From contig NZ_FWFT01000002.1 in NCBI RefSeq assembly GCF_900172275.1, positions 434,001 to 498,000 of the forward strand: DNA of 64,000 bases, written 5' to 3'. Numbering within the stretch: the first letter of the stretch is position 1; each line of letters opens with the position of its first letter. Both the position numbers and the translations under genes were made by a program. This DNA is from Pseudooctadecabacter jejudonensis (GTDB lineage Bacteria; Pseudomonadota; Alphaproteobacteria; Rhodobacterales; Rhodobacteraceae). Shown piece after piece: positions 1 to 7,654 of this stretch. The notes under the pieces were generated by a model that was not told where the DNA came from, did not search any database, and saw only the letters and a list, made by a program, of their open reading frames with translations.

Positions 1-327
1 ACCTATTTCGCCAGCCAGACTGCGTTTGGGCATAGGTGCGACCTGTTCCGGTGAAACCGCGGCCAACGTTCCAGCAACCGGTGTTTCGAGCTCATGAGAG
101 ATGACTTGTTTCGTCTCATCACCCTCTGTTGCCACCGCATTAGTTTCTGGCGTCTCAGTCTCAGTTTCGACATCGTTGATTTCAACGACTGGGCCCTCTG
201 GATTGGGATGAGACTCCTCCCACGCAGCCAAAAAATCCGCTGATTTTTGGCCGTCTACCATGGGTTCGGCATGAGGCGGGGTGGGCACGTTGGCGCCGGT
301 ACGCATTAAGGCATCTGCAAGAATCAT
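1..327 (-). CDS. fliK: FliK-like hook-length control protein, N-terminal part (cut by window start)
   Basis: An open frame reads leftward from ATG at 325-327 and runs off the window at position 1 without a stop, giving about 109 residues. The product begins MILADALMRTG and is rich in Pro, Glu and Thr, with no recognisable fold in the visible part. It is divergent from the flgJ-like gene. A hydrophilic, low-complexity start at the edge of a flagellar cluster fits FliK, the secreted ruler that sets hook length. That identity rests on position and composition, not on a conserved motif, so another flagellar or secreted protein is possible. Confidence 0.5.
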   Translation of the reverse strand, partial: MILADALMRTGANVPTPPHAEPMVDGQKSADFLAAWEESHPNPEGPVVEINDVETETETPETNAVATEGDETKQVISHELETPVAGTLAAVSPEQVAPMPKRSLAGEIG

Positions 328-436
328 CGGTTTCTCCGACAGTGATCAATCTGCCCCCTCTTATCTGTGGTTTCCTTACTGATTCTTTACCGCTGACCCT
401 TAAAGCCCAAACAAATTGAACAAACTGGAGGCCGAT

Positions 437-718
437 ATGGAAATACAAAGATCCCAACCGCATACCCCAACCTCATCCGACGCGCGGATGATGGCCGTGG
501 CCCAAGACTTGGAGGCCGCATTTCTGGCTGAGATGTTGAAATCAATCGACTTCGGCAAACAACCTGAAGGCTTTGGAGGCGGCTCGGGTGAGGATCAGTT
601 TGCATCCTTCATGCGCGAAGAGCAGGCTCGCCGCATGACAGCCGCCGGTGGCATCGGATTGGCACAAACGCTGTTTGAAGCAATGACCGGAGGGCAAAAT
701 GTCGAAGCGCGCGATTGA
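437..718 (+). CDS. flgJ: FlgJ-like rod-binding protein
   Basis: A 93-residue protein of the size of the N-terminal rod-binding domain of FlgJ. It lacks the muramidase domain found in enterobacterial FlgJ, as is usual in alphaproteobacteria. The core (residues about 20-45) reads AQDLEAAFLAEMLKS and is followed by a Gly-rich stretch and a FASFMREEQAR segment, both typical of the rod-capping domain. The ATG at 437 is preferred over an in-frame TTG at 416 because GGAGG lies 5 bases before it. The 3' end overlaps the flgN-like gene by 20 bases. The protein should act in the periplasm in rod assembly. Confidence 0.8.
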   Translation: MEIQRSQPHTPTSSDARMMAVAQDLEAAFLAEMLKSIDFGKQPEGFGGGSGEDQFASFMREEQARRMTAAGGIGLAQTLFEAMTGGQNVEARD

Positions 719-1034
719 AGAACTGACCCAACTGTTGGACGCGGAAAAAGCAGCGCTGTTCAGCGGTGATTTGGACGCCATCGCCAAAATGGCTGAGCAA
801 AAGATGCAGTTGACGCAAAAATTGGAAGGCGCATCGGCAACAGATCTGTCGGCGTTGTCCAGGCGATTACATGACCACACACGCCTGTTAGAGGCTGCGA
901 AATCTGGTGTCGGACAAGCCGTTGCAACCCTAACGAAACAACGCGCAGCGCGGTCGTCCCTCTCCAGTTATGATCCTTCAGGGAATGCGACAAGCATTGG
1001 AACACCGCTGCGCAAGACAGACCGGAAGTTCTGA
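699..1034 (+). CDS. FlgN-like export chaperone
   Basis: A 111-residue, largely helical, charged protein. The N-terminal helix (TQLLDAEKAALFSGDL) and the following AIAKMAEQKMQL resemble FlgN family chaperones, which hold the hook-filament junction proteins FlgK and FlgL in the cytosol before export. The C-terminal segment with a Tyr-Asp-Pro motif is also common in alphaproteobacterial FlgN-like proteins. The ATG at 699 has GGAGGG just upstream and overlaps the end of flgJ, so the two are probably translationally coupled. The assignment to FlgN is by pattern and neighbours. Confidence 0.65.
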   Translation: MSKRAIEELTQLLDAEKAALFSGDLDAIAKMAEQKMQLTQKLEGASATDLSALSRRLHDHTRLLEAAKSGVGQAVATLTKQRAARSSLSSYDPSGNATSIGTPLRKTDRKF

Positions 1035-1072
1035 AAATTGTAAGAAAATCATAGAGATATTGGGGTTTGAGA

Positions 1073-1088
1073 TTAAGCGCCTATTAAC
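1073..1088 (+). promoter_or_regulatory. CtrA box upstream of flagellin
   Basis: TTAA at 1073-1076, seven bases, then TTAAC at 1084-1088: an exact match to the full CtrA recognition sequence TTAA-N7-TTAAC. It lies 147 bases before the flagellin start, in the otherwise empty gap 1035-1234. CtrA control of flagellar genes is established in several Rhodobacterales. Direct binding here is inferred. Confidence 0.7.
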
Positions 1089-1234
1089 GTTTGGCGGAGG
1101 ATACCGGCGCTGCACTTAGCGAAAGTGGCACAAGGCCGAAAAGGTCCTCGTAGACGTCAGAACGACGAAAGCCTGTGAAAGCAGCAGGCGTTTTGAAACC
1201 GGCGCGAAACGTGCCAAAAAATAGGTGACATAAC

Positions 1235-2506
1235 ATGTCCAGCATTCTGACAAACAATGGCGCAATGGTTGCGCTGCAAACTCTCAAGTCCATCAACTCC
1301 GATCTGACCAAAACACAGTCGATGATCTCGACAGGTAAAGATGTGGCGTCCGCCAAAGACAATGCCGCTGTCTGGGCCATTTCCAAAACAATGGAAAGCG
1401 ACGTGAAGGGCTTCAAAGCGATTTCTGACAGCTTGAGCCTGGGCCAATCCACCGTAGCCGTTGCGCGTAATGCATCGGAAACAGTGACGGACTTGCTGAC
1501 AGACATCAAAGGCAAAATCGTTGCCGCTCAAGAAGAAAACGTCGACCGCGCCAAGCTTCAGACTGACATTGATGCACTGACAGAACAGGTCAAATCTGTT
1601 GTCGGCGCTGCCCAGTTCAATGGTTTGAACCTTGTTGATGGCTCAACGACGGCGACAAATGCCAATGGCAACGCCGGTATTAACGTACTGTCCTCTCTCG
1701 ACCGCGACAGCGCTGGAAATGTTGCCTCTAGCAATATTGGCGTCGATTCACAGAACCTGTCCACGGCGGCTGGTACAGACATCACGGCGGGCACTGGTAC
1801 TGGTAGCGCAAGTGTGACCGTTCTTGCCGCCAATGGTGGCGCCGATGAAGTCGACATCACTGGCTTTACCTTCCTTGATAATGCGGGCGCGGCTGCCGGT
1901 ACTGCCGCTTTGAAAGGCAGCACCGCTGGTGTTGACACCTCAGTCGTCAATGGTCTGATTGTTGGCGACACAATCAATCTCAAAATCGGAGACGTTGAAG
2001 GAACCTATCGTGTCCGTGAAAACGACACCTCCGCCTCTGTCACCGCTGGTCTGAAGGACGCTTTGCAAGAGGCCGGTTTGAGCACCGATGACTTCGCGCT
2101 TGATCTGACGACGGCGGGAACGCTTTCGGTTGAAAACCTGACCAGTGAGGCCGGGATTGCGGTTGAATACGAAGTGTCTCGTGGGTCTGGCACCTTGGCA
2201 GGTCTTGAGAATATCGATGTGACGAACGATGCTGCGGGCGCGCTCTCAGCGATTGAAGGGATGTTGACCGGTTCGATTGATGCGGCAGCGGCATTTGGTT
2301 CGGTGGAAGGGCGTCTGCAAACACAATCGACGTTCATCTCCAGCCTCTCGGACAGCTTGAAGTCTGGTATTGGCTCCCTCGTAGATGCGGACATGGAAGA
2401 AGCCTCTGCGCGTCTTCAGGCACTGCAGGTCCAACAGCAGCTTGGCGTTCAGTCCCTGTCCATCGCGAACCAGGCACCACAGTCCATCCTGTCCTTGTTC
2501 CGTTAA
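1235..2506 (+). CDS. fliC: Flagellin
   Basis: A 423-residue flagellin, the filament subunit exported through the flagellar channel. The N-terminal D0/D1 region (residues 1-140) has the hallmark order SILTNNGAMVALQTL, then ISTGKDVASAKDNAA, then FNGLNLVDG. The C-terminal D1/D0 region ends SLSIANQAPQSILSLFR. The middle, about residues 140-330, is a variable Gly/Ala/Thr-rich domain. AGGTGA lies 7 bases before the ATG. The gene stands alone with its own upstream CtrA box and a downstream terminator, and is followed by the regulators flaF and flbT. Confidence 0.95.
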   Translation: MSSILTNNGAMVALQTLKSINSDLTKTQSMISTGKDVASAKDNAAVWAISKTMESDVKGFKAISDSLSLGQSTVAVARNASETVTDLLTDIKGKIVAAQEENVDRAKLQTDIDALTEQVKSVVGAAQFNGLNLVDGSTTATNANGNAGINVLSSLDRDSAGNVASSNIGVDSQNLSTAAGTDITAGTGTGSASVTVLAANGGADEVDITGFTFLDNAGAAAGTAALKGSTAGVDTSVVNGLIVGDTINLKIGDVEGTYRVRENDTSASVTAGLKDALQEAGLSTDDFALDLTTAGTLSVENLTSEAGIAVEYEVSRGSGTLAGLENIDVTNDAAGALSAIEGMLTGSIDAAAAFGSVEGRLQTQSTFISSLSDSLKSGIGSLVDADMEEASARLQALQVQQQLGVQSLSIANQAPQSILSLFR

Positions 2507-2516
2507 TCGAAGACTT

Positions 2517-2545
2517 CTGGGGCGCTTTCGGGCGCCCCAGCTTTC
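2517..2545 (+). terminator. Intrinsic terminator after fliC
   Basis: A perfect 9-bp stem (2517-2525 with 2532-2540) closes a 6-base loop and is followed by CTTTCT. It lies 10 bases after the flagellin stop codon, so flagellin is probably made from its own short mRNA. Confidence 0.8.
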
Positions 2546-2552
2546 TATTCAC

Positions 2553-2571
2553 CGCGCAGTAAAGCTGCGCG
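2553..2571 (+). other. Second hairpin between fliC and flaF
   Basis: CGCGCAG (2553-2559), a 5-base loop and CTGCGCG (2565-2571) form a perfect stem just after the fliC terminator and 30 bases before the flaF start. It lacks a T-tract, so it is unlikely to be a terminator. It may sit in the flaF leader or protect the 3' end of read-through fliC mRNA. Confidence 0.5.
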
Positions 2572-2601
2572 TTCATCAGTGCCGTCCGGAAAGGACAAAA
2601 C

Positions 2602-2976
2602 GTGAATATTATCGACCAAGCTCGCCAAGCGTACGCCCCAAAGACCACCGTATTACGCACCGGACGTTCCATCGAACATCAGTTGTTTTCGGATGTCACA
2701 GTGCGTCTCAAAGAGGCTAACGCCAAAAAGAAAACAGATTTTGCAACATTTGCAGAAGCCGTTCACGCCAATCGGGCCGTTTGGACCCACTTAGCCTCCC
2801 AGGTCGCAGAGGATGAAAACGCGCTTTCTACCGATCTGCGAGCACGAATCTTCTACCTAGCGGAATTTACAGCCTTTCATTCGGCCAAAATCCTCCAAAA
2901 CTCTGCTGACATTGCTCCACTAATTGAAATCAACACGGCAATGATGCGTGGACTAAGCGCACGGGATGACACGTAA
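2602..2976 (+). CDS. flaF: Flagellar biosynthesis regulator FlaF
   Basis: A 124-residue FlaF family protein. In Caulobacter this family is needed for flagellin synthesis and works with FlbT. Visible family features are an N-terminal ARQAYAP motif, the IEHQLFSDVTVRL segment and a C-terminal LINTAMMRGL-type helix. The start is GTG at 2602 with AAAGGA 6-10 bases upstream. The stop overlaps the flbT start by one base, so the pair is coupled. Confidence 0.9.
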   Translation: MNIIDQARQAYAPKTTVLRTGRSIEHQLFSDVTVRLKEANAKKKTDFATFAEAVHANRAVWTHLASQVAEDENALSTDLRARIFYLAEFTAFHSAKILQNSADIAPLIEINTAMMRGLSARDDT

Positions 2977-3386
2977 TGTCAGGTTTGGTTTTGAAATTGG
3001 GCCCGAAGGAACGCGTTTTGGTCAACGGGGCTGTCATAGAAAACGGAGATCGTCGCTCGCGACTATCGATCTTGACCCCGAATGCCAACATTTTGAGGCT
3101 TAGGGACGCGATCCGTCCGACAGAGGCCAACACGCCCGTCCGGCGAGTTTGTTACATTGCACAATTGATCCTGTCCGGCGATGCCACGGAGATCGAAGGA
3201 CGCACGCAGCTTTTGCGTGGTATCGAGCAACTGGCGCAAGCATTCGATGATGCAGACAGCCGCGAAGCCTTGTCTGAAGCCGCAGACGCCGTTCATTCAG
3301 GTGAGTTTTACCGTGCCCTCAAAAGACTGCGCAGTCTTCTGCCGCGGGAAGAGGTCTTGCTGAACAATGGGCAGCGACTGGCATGA
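2976..3386 (+). CDS. flbT: Flagellin mRNA regulator FlbT
   Basis: A 136-residue FlbT family protein. In Caulobacter, FlbT binds the 5' leader of flagellin mRNA and promotes its decay until the hook is complete. The N-terminal LVLKLGPKERVLVNGAVIEN is the signature of the family. It is sandwiched between flaF (overlap of 1 base) and a DUF1217 gene (4-base ATGA overlap), so all three are one transcript. Its target here should be the fliC mRNA just upstream. Confidence 0.93.
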   Translation: MSGLVLKLGPKERVLVNGAVIENGDRRSRLSILTPNANILRLRDAIRPTEANTPVRRVCYIAQLILSGDATEIEGRTQLLRGIEQLAQAFDDADSREALSEAADAVHSGEFYRALKRLRSLLPREEVLLNNGQRLA

Positions 3387-4168
3387 CCTTCCAGCCTGTC
3401 GTTCCTTTCTCCGGCTATAGCGGGTGGCTGTTTCTTGAGCGAACCGGTGAAAGCCAGCAACAGGCCTTTAACGAAAGCGTGCCGGTCAAAAGAATAACGG
3501 ACGCATTCCGTGAAAGGATTGGCACCATTCAAACGGCTGAAGATCTGATGAAAGATCGGGAGCTTTTGTCGGTGGCTCTGGGGGCATTCGGTCTTGATGA
3601 CGACATTAACAATACCTTCTTCATTCAGAAAATTCTTGAAGAGGGAACAAGTGACCCAGAGGCCTTGGCCAATCGACTGGCCGATCCTCGGTATGCAAAT
3701 CTGAGTGAGGCCTTTGGTTTCGGAACCGGACTGACCCTGACAGGTCTTTCCTTTTTTGCAGATGACATAATCGACCGTTACGAAGCACGGCAGTTTGAAA
3801 AGGCGGTGGGGCAGCAGAACAATGATTTACGGTTGGCTCTCAACGTGGATCCTGCTCTCGACGATCTGCTTGATACAAACAGCACCAATGATGGTAGATG
3901 GTTCGGCATGATGGGGAATGCGCCCTTGCGCGAAGTCTTCCAGACAGCGCTTGGTTTTCCATCTAGCTTTGCGACACTTGATCTGGACAAACAACTTGAG
4001 CAATTCAAAGAGCGTGCCGAAAGCACGTTTGGGACAAGCGACATGGGCGAGATTGCGTCAGCCGAAAAGCAAGAAGACCTGATCCGGTTATTCTTGCTCA
4101 GGTCAGAGGCCAGTTCAGCGGCGATTGGGTCAACCTCGATTGCACTCACCCTACTCCAACAAATCTAG
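3383..4168 (+). CDS. DUF1217 flagellar-cluster protein
   Basis: A 261-residue protein with a repeated pattern of short helices such as LMKDRELLSVALGAFGL and LADPRYANLSEAFGFG. This is characteristic of DUF1217, a family found in alphaproteobacterial flagellar clusters. No signal peptide or membrane segment is visible. The start overlaps flbT by 4 bases. The gene ends 9 bases before the convergent fliI. Its molecular job is not known. The helical repeats would suit an axial or export-related protein, but this is inference. Confidence 0.75.
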   Translation: MTFQPVVPFSGYSGWLFLERTGESQQQAFNESVPVKRITDAFRERIGTIQTAEDLMKDRELLSVALGAFGLDDDINNTFFIQKILEEGTSDPEALANRLADPRYANLSEAFGFGTGLTLTGLSFFADDIIDRYEARQFEKAVGQQNNDLRLALNVDPALDDLLDTNSTNDGRWFGMMGNAPLREVFQTALGFPSSFATLDLDKQLEQFKERAESTFGTSDMGEIASAEKQEDLIRLFLLRSEASSAAIGSTSIALTLLQQI

Positions 4169-4177
4169 GTCCGGTCT

Positions 4178-5485
4178 TTACTCCGATGTGATCGCACGTT
4201 GTAGCATCCGAAAGGAACCTGCGATGCCTTGCGACCCGCTGTGCGAGATAAACGTTTCAAGCGCGTCGCGTGTTCCGATTGCGGCATCGACCCTTGGATC
4301 TGTCCCAGCCACATATAGGCCCGCCTTAATCATCAATTCGGATTGATCATACGCGCCAATCAATTGACGCGCCTCGGAGATCAACTTGTTTTCAGCCGGA
4401 TTCGCGGCTGTTGGAAGGGATCGTGAAACAGAACGTGTGACGTCGATCGCAGGAAATCTGCCGCGTTCTGCGATTGCACGATCCAAAACCACGTGACCAT
4501 CCAAAAAGCCCCGCAACATATCCGCGACCGGTTCTTCCATATCCGACCCACTTACGAGAACGGTATAAATTGCCGTTATGTCACCCTGCCCGTCACAACC
4601 CGGACCGGCGCGTTCACACACCGCCGCGATGGCGGCAGGCGTCGAGGCAGGATGCCCCCGCAAAGATGCTGGCTCCCCCGCAGTGACCGCCGTTTCTCGA
4701 TGTGCCTCAGCAAAACGGGTGACGCTGTCCACCAACAACAAGACTTGCAGCCCTTGATCACGAAAATGCTCGGCCACGGTCGTTGCGGCAAGTGCGCAGC
4801 GACGCCGCGTTTGAGCGGCCCGATCAGACGTCGCTGCCACAATCACGCTGCGCGCCATGCCTTCAGCGCCCAAAGTTACCTCAACAAACTCCCTGACTTC
4901 ACGGCCGCGTTCGCCCACCAAGCCTATCACGATAACATCGGCATCCACTTTTTTGGCCAGGGATGCCAGCAATGTCGATTTACCCACGCCCGAGCCTGAA
5001 AACAGACCGATCCTCTGCCCTCTGACGATGGGAAGGATCGTGTCAAAAACCGCAAAACCAGTGGCAAGTCGCGATCCCAGCGGGCGCCGACGTGTTGCGA
5101 CGGGTGGCGGGGTATGAACGCTCCGCCCGGTGAGAGCAGGCAACAACGGTCGCCCATCCAAGGGTTGGCCATCAGGATCAACAACGCGACCAATCCACCC
5201 ATTGTGCGGCGCAAACTCTGGCCGCGGGTGCAAGACTGCAAAGGCACCAGGTGCCAAACCTTCGGTGGGGCCATCGACAAGAATCCGAACGCCCGACGCG
5301 CCGGTGCTGAGGATTTCGCCCTGCACACCAGATCCCAAAATCTTGATCCGGTCACCCACGCGGGCGTTTTCATTCAATCCGGTGATCCGAACCTCACTCC
5401 CCCGAATTTCATCAACTGTTCCAATTGGATACGTTGAGCGTACGCGCGACAAGGCGCCGGTCATTTGTTCAAGAATATCGTGCAT
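4178..5485 (-). CDS. fliI: Flagellum-specific ATPase FliI
   Basis: A 435-residue F1-beta-like ATPase that powers or primes type III export of flagellar subunits at the cytoplasmic face. Walker A GSGVGKST is at residues 164-171, GERGREV at 191-197, and a Walker B segment VLLLVDSVTR follows. The length is normal for FliI. AGGACC lies just upstream of the ATG at 5485. Unlike most clusters, neither fliH nor fliJ is adjacent: a fliH-like gene is at 20860 and a fliJ-sized coil at 10120. The gene is divergent from flgB and probably shares its control region. Confidence 0.95.
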   Translation of the reverse strand: MHDILEQMTGALSRVRSTYPIGTVDEIRGSEVRITGLNENARVGDRIKILGSGVQGEILSTGASGVRILVDGPTEGLAPGAFAVLHPRPEFAPHNGWIGRVVDPDGQPLDGRPLLPALTGRSVHTPPPVATRRRPLGSRLATGFAVFDTILPIVRGQRIGLFSGSGVGKSTLLASLAKKVDADVIVIGLVGERGREVREFVEVTLGAEGMARSVIVAATSDRAAQTRRRCALAATTVAEHFRDQGLQVLLLVDSVTRFAEAHRETAVTAGEPASLRGHPASTPAAIAAVCERAGPGCDGQGDITAIYTVLVSGSDMEEPVADMLRGFLDGHVVLDRAIAERGRFPAIDVTRSVSRSLPTAANPAENKLISEARQLIGAYDQSELMIKAGLYVAGTDPRVDAAIGTRDALETFISHSGSQGIAGSFRMLQRAITSE

Positions 5486-5533
5486 CAGAGGTCCTCACTG
5501 TTCTGGCGACAACCAATTCTTAGGGAATCATCA

Positions 5534-5549
5534 TTAAGGCTTAGTTGAA
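5534..5549 (+). promoter_or_regulatory. Near-consensus CtrA box between fliI and flgB
   Basis: TTAA at 5534-5537, seven bases, then TTGAA at 5545-5549, two mismatches in the second half against TTAA-N7-TTAAC. It lies in the 86-base gap between divergent fliI and flgB, 23 bases before flgB. Confidence 0.45.
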
Positions 5550-5571
5550 ACCAATCGAGGGAGAAGCCCCG

Positions 5572-5955
5572 ATGTTCAAAAATCTTTCGATGTTTGAAAC
5601 ATCCTTTGCAATGGCGCGTCATGCTGGCGCGCGGCAAGCTGTGACGGCGGCGAATATCGCCAACGCCGATACACCTGGATATCGCGCGCAATCCATTGCG
5701 CCGTTCCGTGACACCTATCAAACGCAAGGCACGCTGCAGATACAATCCACCCGCGCAGGTCATCTTGCCGGGCAAAAATCCGCAACGCAGGCGCGGGCGG
5801 TGGACAGTTCAGCTGAACCTGCCCCCAACGGCAACTCAGTCTCGCTTGAGCTTGAGATGGTGAACGCCGTTGAAATCCAACGCGAACACAGCCGCGCCAT
5901 GATGATCTACAAGCACTCGCTCGATGTCATGCGCATGAGCATAAGCCGGAGGTAA
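5572..5955 (+). CDS. flgB: Flagellar proximal rod protein FlgB
   Basis: A 127-residue rod protein. The N-terminal rod motif AANIANADTPGYRA (residues about 25-38) and the C-terminal NAVEIQREHSRAMMIYKHSLDVM helix are those of FlgB. ATG at 5572 follows a GAGGGAGAAG ribosome site. It starts the rightward rod/export operon flgB-flgC-fliE-fliQ-flgF-flgG-flgA-flgH-fliL-like and is exported to the periplasm without a Sec signal. Confidence 0.93.
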   Translation: MFKNLSMFETSFAMARHAGARQAVTAANIANADTPGYRAQSIAPFRDTYQTQGTLQIQSTRAGHLAGQKSATQARAVDSSAEPAPNGNSVSLELEMVNAVEIQREHSRAMMIYKHSLDVMRMSISRR

Positions 5956-5958
5956 CCC

Positions 5959-6351
5959 ATGGCTGATTTTTCTGATGCAATGAATATCACCGCAAGCGGG
6001 ATGAAAGCACAGGCGGCACGTCTGCGGCATGTCTCTGAAAACATTGCGAATGCGGACACCCCTGGATACCGCCGTAAGACCGTCAGTTTTGAGGCTGAAA
6101 TGCAAGCTGGGCGCACAACGGGTCTGGTGGAAACAGGCCGCGTCAGGTTGGATCAAACCGACCTTGGCGAAATTTATGATCCGAGCCATCCCCTCGCTGA
6201 CGCCAACGGGATGTACCAAGGGTCCAACGTCAATCTCCTCATCGAAATTGCCGACGCCAGAGAGGCCCAGCGCAGCTATGAGGCAAACCTCAAACTCTTT
6301 GATCAGGTGCGGCAAATGTCGACATCCCTGACAGATCTTCTTCGTAAATAG
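5959..6351 (+). CDS. flgC: Flagellar proximal rod protein FlgC
   Basis: A 130-residue rod protein with N-terminal SENIANADTPGYRRK (residues about 27-41), the DLGEIYDPSHPLAD turn typical of FlgC, and a C-terminal ADAREAQRSYEANLKLFD helix. GGAGGTAAC immediately precedes the ATG, and only 3 bases separate it from flgB. It packs on FlgB in the proximal rod. Confidence 0.95.
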   Translation: MADFSDAMNITASGMKAQAARLRHVSENIANADTPGYRRKTVSFEAEMQAGRTTGLVETGRVRLDQTDLGEIYDPSHPLADANGMYQGSNVNLLIEIADAREAQRSYEANLKLFDQVRQMSTSLTDLLRK

Positions 6352-6361
6352 GGGCTAATTT

Positions 6362-6649
6362 ATGGAAATTACATCACGTCTTGTCGCCGACGCCTACGCG
6401 GCCAACAAACCCGCCACGGCACCTGATCCAAGCAACAGTATCGGGGCAACGTTTGGGTCTATTGCAGCCTCCTTTAGTGAGACGCTGCAGACCAGCGAAA
6501 GCACCGCGATGGCGGCCATGACCACCGGGGCAGACCCTCACGCCTTGGTTCAGGCCCTGGCCCAAACGGAATTGGCCGTAGAAACCGCCGTTACCGTTCG
6601 GGACCGCGTCGTCGAAGCCTATCAAGAGATTTTGCGGATGCCGGTCTGA
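6362..6649 (+). CDS. fliE: Flagellar hook-basal body protein FliE
   Basis: A 95-residue FliE, the adaptor between MS ring and rod. The helical C-terminal half DPHALVQALAQTELAVETAVTVRDRVVEAYQEI matches the family, with the conserved VRDRVVEAYQEILRM ending in MPV. It lies between flgC and fliQ and overlaps the fliQ start by one base. Confidence 0.92.
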   Translation: MEITSRLVADAYAANKPATAPDPSNSIGATFGSIAASFSETLQTSESTAMAAMTTGADPHALVQALAQTELAVETAVTVRDRVVEAYQEILRMPV

Positions 6650-6915
6650 TGACGGAAGCCCTCTTCTACGACACGATGCGACAAGGATTGTGGGTGGCGA
6701 CACTCATCTCCTTGCCCATTTTGTCGGTCGCATTGCTTGCAGGTCTGGTTGTGGGGCTTTTTCAGGCTCTGACCTCAATTCAGGAAATGACGTTGACCTT
6801 TGTGCCCAAGCTGTTGGCGATCGTTGGTGTCTTTTGGATCACCATGGGATTCATGACTGAAACATTGGTGGCCTTCTTTCAAACAACCCTTGTTCCCGCG
6901 ATCACAGGAGGCTGA
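6649..6915 (+). CDS. fliQ: Flagellar export gate protein FliQ
   Basis: An 88-residue inner-membrane protein with two hydrophobic segments (residues about 15-40 and 50-78). FliQ is part of the FliPQR export gate. The motif LFQALTSIQEMTLTFVPKL between the helices is diagnostic. Its partners are distant in this cluster: fliR at 11567 and fliP at 21678, both in different transcription units. Confidence 0.94.
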   Translation: MTEALFYDTMRQGLWVATLISLPILSVALLAGLVVGLFQALTSIQEMTLTFVPKLLAIVGVFWITMGFMTETLVAFFQTTLVPAITGG

Positions 6916-6918
6916 CCC

Positions 6919-7635
6919 TTGGAAAACGCGACCTATACTGTGCTCACACGACAATCCGGACTGACCAATCAGTTGCGCATTGTTGCCAACAATATCGCCA
7001 ATTTGTCGACCACGGGGTTTCGTGCGGAAGAGATGATCTTCTCCGAACATGTGTCGGCGCTGCGCGGGGATAACCCGTCGTTGTCGATGGCAACAGCGGT
7101 GGCGCGAAGCGTTGTGTCATCGCAAGGCCCCTTGGCCCAAACAGGCGGGACATTCGACCTCGCGATTGAAGGGGAAGGGTTTTTTCTGATTGAAACGCCG
7201 GATGGCGAACGGCTGACCCGTGCGGGGGCGTTTACGCCAAATGAGAATGGTGACCTTGTCACCATGGACGGGTTTCGCGTTCTGGACGCGGGTGGTGCGC
7301 CTGTTTTCGTCCCTCAGGGTGCAGGCCAAGTTGGCATCGCACCTGACGGGACGATCAGCGCGGGCGGGCAACCCGTTGGGCAAATCGGCCTTGTCGTACC
7401 AACGAACCTGAACGGGCTGGTCCGTGAAGACGGTGTGCGGTTTCGCGCGGACGACGGATTTGAACCCAGCCTTGAGGGGCGGATGCTTCAAGGTTTCGTT
7501 GAGGAATCCAACGTAAACCCCATCCTCGAAATTGGCCGCATGATCGAAGTTCAGCGCGCCTATGAGCTGGGGCAGAGCTTTATCGACAAAGAAGACGAAC
7601 GCATTCGTGGCGCCATTCGGGCGCTTGGTCAGTAA
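6919..7635 (+). CDS. flgF: Flagellar proximal rod protein FlgF
   Basis: A 238-residue rod protein homologous to FlgG and FlgE. It has an N-terminal VANNIANLSTTGFRA motif, a central DLAIEGEGFFLIETPDGERLTRAG block and a C-terminal VNPILEIGRMIEVQRAYELG. The start is TTG at 6919, with GGAGG 7-12 bases upstream and no plausible ATG nearby. It is followed after 19 bases by flgG. Confidence 0.93.
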   Translation: MENATYTVLTRQSGLTNQLRIVANNIANLSTTGFRAEEMIFSEHVSALRGDNPSLSMATAVARSVVSSQGPLAQTGGTFDLAIEGEGFFLIETPDGERLTRAGAFTPNENGDLVTMDGFRVLDAGGAPVFVPQGAGQVGIAPDGTISAGGQPVGQIGLVVPTNLNGLVREDGVRFRADDGFEPSLEGRMLQGFVEESNVNPILEIGRMIEVQRAYELGQSFIDKEDERIRGAIRALGQ

Positions 7636-7654
7636 CAATTGAGGAGGCATCGCC

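Noticed and set aside
3-185. Leftward 60-residue open frame at the window start
   Set aside because: It is rich in Arg and Ser and lies in a different frame from the longer, acid/Pro-rich frame that starts at 327 and fits a FliK-like protein.
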